From positions 1 through 21,451 of the forward strand of contig JAKLJM010000005.1 in NCBI GenBank assembly GCA_023151145.1: a stretch of DNA of 21,451 bases, written 5' to 3'. The translations under genes were made by a program, and so were the position numbers. The notes beneath the pieces were generated by a model. It was not told the origin of the DNA. It was given only the letters and a program-made list of their open reading frames with translations, and searched no databases. Positions within the stretch are counted from its first letter, which is position 1; every line of letters starts with the position of its first letter. Of the stretch, positions 13,830 to 20,073 are shown in pieces. The stretch comes from Bacteriovoracaceae bacterium (GTDB lineage: Bacteria; Bdellovibrionota; Bacteriovoracia; Bacteriovoracales; Bacteriovoracaceae).

Positions 13830-14360
13830 ATGAAAAAAATATTCTTAGCTTTGTGCTTTATAAACCTAAATGTTTTTGCTTCTGAAAGTTTCTATGATTT
13901 CAAAGTAAATCATGGTGAAGGTGGAGTCATTAATTTTTCTGATTATAAAGGTAAGGTCGTCGTTCTTACCAATATTGCAACTAGATGCGGATTCACCGAT
14001 CAATTAGATGACTTAGAGACAATTTACGCAAAATACAAAGATAAAAATGTAGTTGTCCTAGGAATACCATCGAATAACTTTTTATCGCAAACCCCAGAAG
14101 CCAATAAAGAAGTTGTTCAGTTTTGTAAGTTGAAATACAAAACAAATTTTCCGATCACTGAGAAAGTAGATGTCATTGGAGACTCTAAACATCCCATTAT
14201 AAAATGGGTCAATAAGCAAAAAGGTTTTGAAGGGCCAATTTTATGGAACTTTGAAAAATTCATCATTGGTAAAGATGGTAAAATTATTGAGCGTTTTCGT
14301 TCAATCACAAAACCAACAGATAAAGATGTAATTGCGGTCATTGAAAAAGCCCTTAATTAA
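13830..14360 (+). CDS. Periplasmic glutathione-peroxidase-family thiol peroxidase
   Basis: The 176-residue protein has a signal peptide (MKKIFLALCFINLNVFA). The GPx fold follows: NIATRCGFT with the peroxidatic Cys at 53, GIPSNNF at 78-84, FCKLKYKTNFPITEKVDV with a second Cys at 99, and WNFEKF with the catalytic Trp139 and Asn140. It would reduce hydrogen or lipid peroxides. The usual Gln of the catalytic tetrad is replaced by Asn83, a change that also occurs as SNDF in other bacterial relatives. Cys99 sits where thioredoxin-dependent relatives keep the resolving Cys, so a thioredoxin-type reductant is more likely than glutathione. The cysteine codon is TGC, not a selenocysteine TGA. AAGGA lies upstream of the ATG. 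Confidence 0.92.
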   Translation: MKKIFLALCFINLNVFASESFYDFKVNHGEGGVINFSDYKGKVVVLTNIATRCGFTDQLDDLETIYAKYKDKNVVVLGIPSNNFLSQTPEANKEVVQFCKLKYKTNFPITEKVDVIGDSKHPIIKWVNKQKGFEGPILWNFEKFIIGKDGKIIERFRSITKPTDKDVIAVIEKALN

Positions 14361-14398
14361 GCCTTTGTCTTTTTAACTAGCTAACGTATCAGAACTTC

Positions 14399-14455
14399 GA
14401 AGCTTGGATATTTTCAAAGAATATGGCATAATGCCTATATGAATATCTAAGCTTC
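14399..14455. promoter_or_regulatory. Promoter framed by a 14-bp inverted repeat
   Basis: GAAGCTTGGATATT (14399-14412) and AATATCTAAGCTTC (14442-14455) pair over 14 positions with a single G-T. Between and over them lies TTGGAT (14404-14409), 17 bases, and an extended -10 (TGGCATAAT ending at 14432). GGCATaATGCC is a second small palindrome over the -10. Predicted transcription starts near 14439, toward the small basic-protein gene. Confidence 0.5.
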
Positions 14456-14522
14456 ACCACAAAATTTAGTCTTTTTTTAATCAATCAACATTGTTTTCAA
14501 TTTTTCATTCAGGAGTTTCATC

Positions 14523-14630
14523 ATGAACTTAATTCGTTTGGATTTTTCCATTGTTATTATTTTTTTCCAGCGAGACAGTTATGTTCATAAAAAAATTAAT
14601 TATAGGGATACTTTGTTTTTATACATTTGA
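14523..14630 (+). CDS. Possible 35-residue leader ORF
   Basis: AGGAG at 14511-14515 lies seven bases before an ATG that opens a 35-codon frame (MNLIRLDFSIVIIFF...), ending in TGA at 14628-14630. It overlaps the first 50 bases of the next gene in another frame. That next gene has only a poor ribosome site, so translation of this ORF may feed ribosomes to it. It may also be the original N-terminus of that gene, shifted by a change in the T run at 14560-14566. Confidence 0.4.
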   Translation: MNLIRLDFSIVIIFFQRDSYVHKKINYRDTLFLYI

Positions 14631-14868
14631 TACGAGAGCTAGATTTAGGAATGGGGCGGTAAGCCGTTTCCCCAACTCGATTGAATATTCAATTGAAACG
14701 ACTAGAAAAAAGGAGATCGTACGCCGTAAAAGCCGATCCTACAAAAATAAAAAATGGGCCGAAAGGAAAAAATATCGTCATAAAAGTATGTCGTTAAAGG
14801 GAACAAGGGCTAAAGATCATCGTTATTCTAATCAACAAAAAATTCGTCGAATGTTTCGAAATTCGTAA
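14581..14868 (+). CDS. Small, very basic exported protein
   Basis: From the ATG at 14581 the product has 95 residues. A signal-like N-terminus (MFIKKLIIGILCFYTFDTRA) is followed by a highly Arg/Lys-rich body (RRKSRSYKNKKWAERKKYRH and later KIRRMFRN) with no acidic balance. Such composition fits a protein binding nucleic acid or anionic envelope polymers, but no family is recognised. The same frame could start at a TTG at 14551 without a ribosome site, which I reject. The best ribosome site in the area belongs to the short overlapping ORF at 14523. The gene ends at a long hairpin at 14872. Confidence 0.5.
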   Translation: MFIKKLIIGILCFYTFDTRARFRNGAVSRFPNSIEYSIETTRKKEIVRRKSRSYKNKKWAERKKYRHKSMSLKGTRAKDHRYSNQQKIRRMFRNS

Positions 14869-14871
14869 TAG

Positions 14872-14908
14872 ATAAGAAGAAAGTGCAAAGCGCACTTTCT
14901 TCTTATTT
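14872..14908. terminator. 15-bp hairpin between convergent genes
   Basis: ATAAGAAGAAAGTGC (14872-14886) and its perfect complement (14892-14906) frame a five-base loop. Only a short T tract (TTTG) follows on the plus side. The minus-strand DUF4405-like gene's stop codon lies inside the right arm. Confidence 0.65.
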
Positions 14909-15388
14909 GTTAACAAAAAAGATGAGTAAATCTTGCGGTTTTTTCTGATTTTTTTCAGCAATTTCTGAAAGTGTTTGAGTCGCACTATCTATGGCGAGAC
15001 CATTGTTTTTCATTTTCACTAGAACACTTTCAGTTTCTTGTTTAAAAACTTCCGCAACAATTGAAATTTTTGAATTCATCAGATTTCCCATGACAAGTTT
15101 TGGACTAATTTGTGTGCTTTCATTTCCGCCAAATGAAAATAGGGCAATGATGATAAGAATCGGTACTAAATTAAGCCATACTTTAAAGTCTTTTAAGTGA
15201 TTCAGAAATGGTTTCCAGTTTTGGTAGAGATGCAAGAAAGCTAAGACCATCATTAAAATCCCTACCCAGCCGTGAATTTCTTCTAAGGCGTGGCTCTTAA
15301 AAAAGAACTTAAAAAACAGACCTGTTCCAGCAACGACAAAAAAAGCAAATCCTGTACCACTAGTAATATATTTTCTTAAAGCATTCAT
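14903..15388 (-). CDS. DUF4405-like b-type membrane protein
   Basis: This 161-residue protein has three membrane helices, at about 12-30, 40-56 and 70-88. The second segment begins and ends with histidines (EIHGWVGILMMVLAFLHLYQNWK; His39, His53), the pattern of DUF4405/cytochrome-b-like proteins where such residues bind heme. The soluble C-terminal part (residues 95-161; VKMKNNGLAIDSATQTLSEIAEKNQKKPQDLLIFFV) is the small helical domain commonly attached to this family. It probably carries electrons in or at the inner membrane; the partner is unknown. AAGGAG lies about eight bases before the ATG. Transcription runs into the convergent hairpin at 14872. Confidence 0.75.
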   Translation of the reverse strand: MNALRKYITSGTGFAFFVVAGTGLFFKFFFKSHALEEIHGWVGILMMVLAFLHLYQNWKPFLNHLKDFKVWLNLVPILIIIALFSFGGNESTQISPKLVMGNLMNSKISIVAEVFKQETESVLVKMKNNGLAIDSATQTLSEIAEKNQKKPQDLLIFFVNK

Positions 15389-15509
15389 TGATAGACTCCT
15401 TACTCATTTATTTAAGCATTATGTTTTCGTATTGGGCATGATTCAGATTAGCTTTTAGGAAAAGAGAACGCAGTTCTATAGGCTAATACGAATAATGAGC
15501 AGGAGAGTT

Positions 15510-16259
15510 TTATGCGTGAGTTAAAATAATGGGATATTTTTTGGTGATAATCATCGAATGCTCAAACTGAGCTGCGAAGTTGCCCTTGTCTGTTGTTAAG
15601 GTCCATCCATCACGACATTCGACGGCCAAAGAAGAGCGAGTAGAGAGAAAAGGTTCGATAGTAATGACTTGGCCTAATTTTAATTTTCTTTTATCTTTTG
15701 GATCAAAGAAGGGAGCAATAAAGCCGGGCTCTTCGTGAAGAGCTCGACCTACACCATGACTTCCTAAATTTTCAATTATTTTTAAATTATATTTTTTTGC
15801 CACTCTTTCAATTTCTCGCCCAATTAGATTAAGTGAAGCGCCTGCGGTAGCCACTTTCATGGCGGATTGTAGGGCTTCTTTTGTAGCCTTGAGAACTGTT
15901 TGTTGCTCTTTATTTGGATTATTTCATACAACAAATGAACTACCAGTATCAGCGAAATAACCATTTAGTTCAGCTGAAACATCAATATTGATCATGTCGC
16001 CATCTTTTATGACGTAATCATTAGGAATACCATGTGCAATATCTTCGTTAATTGAAATACAAGTTGTACCTGGAAAATTGTAACAATATTTTGGTGCTGA
16101 CTTCGCATGATGAAGTTCTAAAAAACTCCTTCCAATTTCATCCAATTCTTTTGTCGTCATTCCAGCTTTAGCTTCACTCATCATTAGCTTTAACGTTTCA
16201 GCCACAATCTTACCAATAGATTTTAGTGCTTCTACGTCTGCTTGAGTTTCGATGGTCAT
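15510..16259 (-). pseudogene. map: Type I methionine aminopeptidase interrupted by one in-frame TGA
   Basis: The frame runs from the ATG at 16259 to 15510 as 249 codons, normal for MetAP I, except for a TGA at 15924-15926 (codon 112). All expected residues are present in register with E. coli MetAP: His76, Asp93, Asp104, His168, His175, Glu202 and Glu233. The stop follows FVV, where the family has the Gly of DxxxxFxVG, so a single GGA-to-TGA change explains it. The enzyme would remove N-terminal Met using two metal ions. The stop separates two metal ligands from the other three, so neither half should work alone. The ATG at 15858-15860 has no ribosome site. The gene starts with a good GAGGA. 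It is either a recent nonsense mutation, a sequence error, or readthrough; another map elsewhere in the genome is likely. Confidence 0.85.
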
Positions 16260-16702
16260 AAGTTCCTCGCTAGAAATGAAAGTGAAAACTTATCAAATTA
16301 TATAATGGATTTGAATTTAAAATTGCAGAGAGGTTGACTTTGCCTTAGGGAGATTTTAGTAACTGAGGTAGAAAAAGATGGGTAACTTTGATAAACGATT
16401 CTCGGAAATGATCAGGGAGTCGATTGAGATTGCGATTAACTGCTCGGTTTTAAGTTTTTGTTTCGAATTGAAAATATTTCGCAATATCTGATGTAATTCA
16501 TCGCCAAGTCACTGATTCATTACATATTAATGAAATATTATTTTTATTGTTGTATCTTTTTAAAATAACTTGCGTAGAGTGAGCCTAGTAAAGTCAATGT
16601 TTCGTTTCTTATTCGATTCTTCAAAACCAATCCAATAGCAAATCAAAATATTTTTCATACATTAATAACGTCACAAAATGTGATAGTTCATAGGAGTCCT
16701 TT
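16260..16702. other. Gene-free stretch with ORF6N remnant and RRM leader
   Basis: No intact gene is seen. It holds the start side of map, a decayed ORF6N fragment at 16393-16488, and an AT-rich leader before the RRM gene with a small inverted repeat TCACA-AAA-TGTGA (16671-16683) just ahead of its ribosome site. Confidence 0.6.
16393..16488 (-). pseudogene. Decayed fragment of an ORF6N-domain gene
   Basis: Read on the minus strand from 16488, the DNA gives DIAKYFQFETKT-stop-NRAVNRNLNRLPDHF, which aligns with DLASLYQVETKVLNQAVKRNLDRFPKDF of the better-kept copy at 17158-17515. A TAA sits at 16450-16452. Nothing before or after can be translated as the rest of the domain. Confidence 0.75.
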
Positions 16703-16978
16703 ATGAGTCAGAAAATTTACGTCGGTAACTTAGGTTACTCAGTTACTAACGAATCACTATCAGATAAATTTGCACAATTTGGTACAGTTCAATCTTCAAA
16801 AGTTATCATTGACCGCGATACAAATCGCAGTAAAGGTTTTGGTTTTGTCGAGATGTCTTCAAAAAATGAAGCATCACGAGCAATTTCAGATCTCAATGGT
16901 ACTGAATTTGAAGGTCGTGCTATGAACGTTTCGGAGGCTAAAGAAATGGCACCGAGAACAAGTTCAAATCGTTGGTAA
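16703..16978 (+). CDS. RRM-domain RNA-binding protein
   Basis: The 91-residue protein is one RNA-recognition motif. RNP2 is IYVGNL (residues 5-10) and RNP1 is KGFGFVEM (44-51), each with the aromatic residues that stack on RNA bases. The C-terminal tail is short (KEMAPRTSSNRW) rather than Gly-rich. Bacterial single-RRM proteins bind single-stranded RNA and are often cold-induced, as in cyanobacteria; a similar use here is inference. AGGAG at 16692-16696 lies six bases before the ATG. It has a long AT-rich leader and its own terminator at 16990. Confidence 0.95.
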   Translation: MSQKIYVGNLGYSVTNESLSDKFAQFGTVQSSKVIIDRDTNRSKGFGFVEMSSKNEASRAISDLNGTEFEGRAMNVSEAKEMAPRTSSNRW

Positions 16979-16989
16979 TTAACCCAATT

Positions 16990-17021
16990 AGACCCGTCTT
17001 GAAAATGATGGGTCTTTTTTT
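16990..17021 (+). terminator. Rho-independent terminator of the RRM gene
   Basis: AGACCCGTC and GATGGGTCT pair over nine positions with one G-T, an 8-base loop and seven T residues, 12 bases after the stop. Confidence 0.9.
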
Positions 17022-17029
17022 GTTCATTT

Positions 17030-17149
17030 CGGCATTACATTTTGAACAGTTTTCCAAACTTCTTCAATATCAGCATATTTATAAGAGTGGATTTAAATAT
17101 CTCTCACTCCGTCCATGGCCTTCCAGGGAATATTGGGATGCTGATTTCT
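17030..17149 (-). pseudogene. Broken duplicate of hepT (120 bp)
   Basis: This block matches 19117-19236 over 120 bases with no gaps and six mismatches by hand count. In the hepT frame it reads NQHPNIPWKAM...RDI-stop-IHSY, so the TTA of codon 81 became TAA inside the catalytic RxxxxHxY motif. Both ends of the gene are missing. It is joined directly to an ORF6N fragment. Confidence 0.88.
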
Positions 17150-17515
17150 TTTCTTAGTTCTAGTTCCAGGAGTAAAAAACTTCGGAGTCTGGTAAATATT
17201 CTCATTATGGAGATATTAACAAGAATGGCCCTTTCAGAGTTCAATATACCAAAAAGCATTGCCAGTCCATTCTCTGTAAAAACTAAGGGTAATTTCTGTT
17301 TCCCGCCTCTTGTTGTTTTTGAAGTCACCATTTGTGACTTCAAACTGGAATACTCTGCATTGGATAGCTGAAACATAAAGTCCTTAGGGAAACGATCGAG
17401 ATTACGCTTAACTGCTTGGTTTAAGACTTTGGTTTCAACTTGATAAAGACTGGCAAGATCAGAGTCTGACATGACCCTTTAACCTCTGAGTGCAAATCAA
17501 ACTTCGACTTCTATT
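17150..17515 (-). pseudogene. ORF6N-domain gene, 5' part, fused to hepT fragment
   Basis: The readable part (MSDSDLASLYQVETKVLNQAVKRNLDRFPKDF, then TSKTTRGGKQKLPLVFTENGLAMLFGILNSERA and NISIMRIFTRLRSFLLL) is a clear ORF6N domain, a DNA-binding module of phage antirepressors. Upstream codons FALRG-TAA-RVMSDSDLA show a stop where relatives have RGQRVMLDSDLA. A second stop (TGA, 17497-17499) lies further up. Downstream the frame runs into the hepT fragment at 17149, so the normal C-terminal third is absent. It is therefore a chimeric pseudogene, though the ATG at 17472 could still give a 122-residue product. Confidence 0.8.
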
Positions 17516-18767
17516 TGAAAGGGGTTTGAGACGTTTTGTAGTATATGTGCTTTAAGTGTGCTTGTGTGAATTGTATTTGCTTAAAATTTTCCGAGAACTT
17601 TAGAACAACATCTAGGGAAACATGCTTGAACGTATTGTTTCCAAAATATTCTAATGGAACACGCCATTGACCTTTTGGGTGTAAGTAAAGAGAATCATGA
17701 TCAACTAGAAAATGAAAATCTAGAGGGGATTCTTCCGCTTTAAAGTCACCGGTAAATTTATACAATTCCGAGCTAGCAATAAAAGTATCCTTTTCCAAAT
17801 CTGGCATTGAATTATCTACATTGTAAAAAGAACTTAAGGCCATAATTGAAATCAAGTTTGTGTCTATTGCACTTGCATTAGTTAACATGACGTAAGTCAA
17901 ATGATCTTTTGGTGAGTAGGCTGCAAGGGTACTAAAACCATCAACACCTCCACTATGACCATACAGTGTTTTATCATCAAAAGGAAATGTAGTTAGCCCA
18001 AGGCCATAATTATCCTTCATGACCATCATCTTATTTAGGCTTTCTCCATTTAAAAGTTTACCATTCATTAACGATTCAAAAAAAATAGCCAGCTCTTTGG
18101 CAGTTGATACTATTCCACCTGAGCCCAACATAATGGAATGGTGGGTATTTGAACTTTTAATCCATGAAGTTCCTTTTTCAAAACTTTCAACTTCATTATT
18201 TCGGGGATAATTACTATTAACAAGATAAGTATTTTGTAGATTAAGTGGTCTAATTATTTTATCAATTAAGATTTCAGAAAAATCTTTTTTCGTGATGAGC
18301 TCAGCTATTACAGATAGTAAAAAAAAACCAGTGTTGCAATATGAATACTTTTCACCTGGCATAAAAAATCTTGAATAGCATTTGATCATTTCAAGTTTTT
18401 CAATTCTACTGAGTCCTTTTTCGTAATGCTCTAGATATTCGGGGCGATCAGTGTAGTTTTCAATACCAGATCGATGCTGCAAAAGGTGCTCTATGGTTAC
18501 ATCTTTCAAATTCTCGTGATCAGGAAAAAACTTTTCTACCGGAGTTTGAAGATCAAGAAGATTCTCTTCAATAAGTTTTAAAATAATTGTAGAAGTATAG
18601 GTTTTAGAAATTGAAGCCAGTCTATAGATATGCTCTGAGCTATTATCTTTAAGTTGGGAACCAAAACTTCGCTGAAAAAGAACTTTTTGATTTTGATAAA
18701 GCAAAACAGTGCCTGATGTTCGGTCATTTAATTCAATTGAATCAATAAAAGCATTAATTTTTTTCAT
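17511..18767 (-). CDS. Serine hydrolase, class C beta-lactamase/PBP-like family
   Basis: From the ATG at 18767 the protein has 418 residues. It shows the family's SxxK (RLASISKTYTS), the YxN-type motif (YSYCNTGFFLL) and HxG (LYGHSGGVDGF), in the expected order. These belong to beta-lactamase class C, D-aminopeptidase and esterase relatives. A further C-terminal region of about 110 residues matches the extra lipocalin-like domain often present in this family. No signal peptide is seen, so it seems cytoplasmic, unusual for a beta-lactam-targeting enzyme; an esterase or peptidase role is more likely. The frame stays open to 18860, but that extension crosses the tRNA-end repeat and looks non-coding. 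No good ribosome site is visible. Confidence 0.85.
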   Translation of the reverse strand: MKKINAFIDSIELNDRTSGTVLLYQNQKVLFQRSFGSQLKDNSSEHIYRLASISKTYTSTIILKLIEENLLDLQTPVEKFFPDHENLKDVTIEHLLQHRSGIENYTDRPEYLEHYEKGLSRIEKLEMIKCYSRFFMPGEKYSYCNTGFFLLSVIAELITKKDFSEILIDKIIRPLNLQNTYLVNSNYPRNNEVESFEKGTSWIKSSNTHHSIMLGSGGIVSTAKELAIFFESLMNGKLLNGESLNKMMVMKDNYGLGLTTFPFDDKTLYGHSGGVDGFSTLAAYSPKDHLTYVMLTNASAIDTNLISIMALSSFYNVDNSMPDLEKDTFIASSELYKFTGDFKAEESPLDFHFLVDHDSLYLHPKGQWRVPLEYFGNNTFKHVSLDVVLKFSENFKQIQFTQAHLKHIYYKTSQTPFK

Positions 18768-18809
18768 GGAAAAATAGTAACAGGATTTTTGAATTAATGG
18801 AGTTTTTTT

Positions 18810-18821
18810 AATGGCGCACCC
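18810..18821. repeat. 12-bp copy of the tRNA-Arg 3' end (att-like)
   Basis: AATGGCGCACCC is identical to 19766-19777, which holds the last ten bases of the tRNA-Arg gene, including CCA, plus two beyond. The two copies lie in the same orientation about 956 bases apart and frame the ORF6N C-terminal fragment, hepT and mntA. This looks like an attachment-site duplication or a leftover tRNA fragment. Confidence 0.5.
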
Positions 18822-18898
18822 AAATAGATGACTTTTGAACTTTTTGCATGGCCAATGCAACTTGAAGTACTAAATTGGCACATCAAGTTTGTAACTCA

Positions 18899-19075
18899 TT
18901 AATTTTTGAGATCAATTTTTCTTTTAGTTCTTGGCAATTTTGTATCAACAACTTCTTCAATCAAATCGAGTCTTTCAAAGACAACTTTAAAAACTTTATT
19001 TGTGTCAGATTCAAGTTTATCCATTCGTTCATGTAAATCTTTTTCAAGAAGTAAAAAACTTCGAAGTTTTTGAAA
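18899..19075 (-). pseudogene. ORF6N-protein C-terminal fragment
   Basis: FQKLRSFLLLEKDLHERMDKLESDTNKVFKVVFERLDLIEEVV...RTKRKIDL matches the usual tail of ORF6N proteins (FxKLRExLxxHKDLxxKLxELExxxDxxFKVVFxAIxxL...KRKIGF). The frame is open from an ATG at 19144, which lies within hepT and encodes unrelated residues, so the fragment has lost its N-terminal DNA-binding domain. It follows hepT on the same strand and could be translated as a short coiled-coil protein. Confidence 0.7.
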
Positions 19076-19086
19076 TGGACCCTTCG

Positions 19087-19422
19087 CTAAAGACCCGATA
19101 ACTCTTTTGTTAATCTCGGCATTACATTTTGAACAGTTTTCCAAATTTCTTCAATATCAGCATGTTCATAAGAGTGGATTAAAATATCTCTCATTCCGGC
19201 CATGGCCTTCCAGGGAATATTGGGATGCTGATTTCTAAATTCGAGAGTTAGTCTTTTAGTTGCTTCACCAATAATCAGAATTTGGTGTTGAACCGCTGAA
19301 ATAGTTTTGAGATCTTTTTCAAAACTTTCAAAAGTCATTCCTTGGGTGAAGGAAAAACACAAATTAATTGCATTCAAAATATCTTGAATATAAGTTTTAT
19401 TTCGATCAAGCGGCTGAGTCAT
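19087..19422 (-). CDS. hepT: HepT-like HEPN ribonuclease toxin (DUF86)
   Basis: This 111-residue helical protein has the HEPN catalytic motif RDILIHSY (Arg78, His83, Tyr85; RxxxxHxY) and the family's IGEATKRL and PNIPWKAMAGMRD segments. HEPN toxins of this type cut RNA (tRNA trimming at the 3' end is reported for one member) and are silenced when the MNT partner adds AMP to the motif tyrosine. The start overlaps mntA by 17 bases, which is typical of this pair. A 120-bp damaged copy of its 3' part lies at 17030-17149. It is complete and likely functional. Confidence 0.92.
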   Translation of the reverse strand: MTQPLDRNKTYIQDILNAINLCFSFTQGMTFESFEKDLKTISAVQHQILIIGEATKRLTLEFRNQHPNIPWKAMAGMRDILIHSYEHADIEEIWKTVQNVMPRLTKELSGL

Positions 19423-19726
19423 AGATTGCTTTTGCTGTACGAAGAATTTCTTCTTTACGTGTTTGGTTTTGGCTGCGCTCGATTGATTTTTTTGTTAATA
19501 AATCAATTGATCTACCAGAAAGAGAGATAAGTTCATCGCGCATGTCAACATGGTCGAGGAGCGTCCATTCAGCATCCGAAGAAAACTCAACCATGACATC
19601 GATATCGCTATTGTTTTTAAAATCGTCTCTTAGAATTGAACCAAAAATATAAAAAGTCTTGATCTTCCATTTGATGCAGAAGTTTTGAAGTACGTTTACT
19701 GGAATAATTTGATGTATTTTATCCAT
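19406..19726 (-). CDS. mntA: MntA-like minimal nucleotidyltransferase antitoxin
   Basis: The 106-residue protein has the nucleotidyltransferase signature FGSILRDDFKNNSDIDVMVEF (Gly29-Ser30, ten residues, then Asp41 and Asp43; GSx10DxD). It matches the small MNT antitoxins that transfer AMP from ATP to the HEPN toxin. The third Asp is probably in RSIDLLT. It is the first gene of the pair. The start has no clear ribosome site and lies only 41 bases after the tRNA-Arg gene on the same strand with no terminator between. It may therefore be transcribed from the tRNA promoter. Confidence 0.92.
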   Translation of the reverse strand: MDKIHQIIPVNVLQNFCIKWKIKTFYIFGSILRDDFKNNSDIDVMVEFSSDAEWTLLDHVDMRDELISLSGRSIDLLTKKSIERSQNQTRKEEILRTAKAIYDSAA

Positions 19727-19767
19727 GAGTGAAGTTTAGCAACGTTGGGGATTTTTGTAAATTTAAA

Positions 19768-19844
19768 TGGCGCACCCGTGTGGATTCGAACCACAGACCT
19801 ACCGCTTAGAAGGCGGTTGCTCTATCCAACTGAGCTACGGGTGC
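19768..19844 (-). tRNA. tRNA-Arg (anticodon UCU)
   Basis: The minus strand folds as a full cloverleaf of 77 bases: acceptor GCACCCG/CGGGTGC, D-arm with AGCTCAGTTGGATAGAGC, anticodon stem ACCGC/GCGGT around loop CTTCTAA (anticodon TCT), T-arm with GGTTCGAATCC, discriminator G and encoded CCA. It reads AGA/AGG, which are common codons in this AT-rich window. Its 3' end is duplicated at 18810. Confidence 0.97.
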
Positions 19845-19870
19845 ATAATTGTGCTTGAAAAGTAATAGAG

Positions 19871-19899
19871 AAATTAAGGTTTAGTACACATATTGTCAA
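19871..19899 (-). promoter_or_regulatory. Promoter of tRNA-Arg
   Basis: On the minus strand a consensus TTGACA (19894-19899) is followed after 17 bases by TAATTT (19871-19876), which would start transcription about 20 bases before the tRNA. The -35 is perfect and the -10 weak. Confidence 0.6.
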
Positions 19900-20073
19900 G
19901 CCAAAATGTTTAGTTAAGTTATTGAAAATTAAAGCTAGAAGAAAAAGTTTTCTAAGGATATTCTAGCCAGGAGTTCCTTCATAAACCTTTTGTTTAGTTT
20001 TTTTCTGACTGCAGTTAAAATCATAGGGAACTAGTATTTTCCAATTCTCTGATGAATTAAGGATGACTCCTAC

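Noticed and set aside
14551..14580. TTG start for the small basic protein
   Set aside because: No ribosome site; the ten extra residues break the signal-peptide pattern that begins at the ATG at 14581.
15510..15860. Second half of map as a separate gene from the ATG at 15860
   Set aside because: No ribosome site precedes this ATG and the frame is continuous with the first half across one TGA; it is the tail of one gene.
15924..15926. TGA as selenocysteine or as a glycine codon (changed code)
   Set aside because: No SECIS-like hairpin follows directly, MetAP has no Sec at this site, and TGA ends other genes in the window at sensible places.
17042..17371. 109-codon plus-strand frame over the ORF6N/hepT chimera
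   Set aside because: Opposite strand of recognisable ORF6N and hepT sequence; composition is that of a shadow.
18768..18860. N-terminal extension of the serine hydrolase
   Set aside because: The 31 extra residues are unlike the family, have no signal peptide, and run across the tRNA-end repeat.
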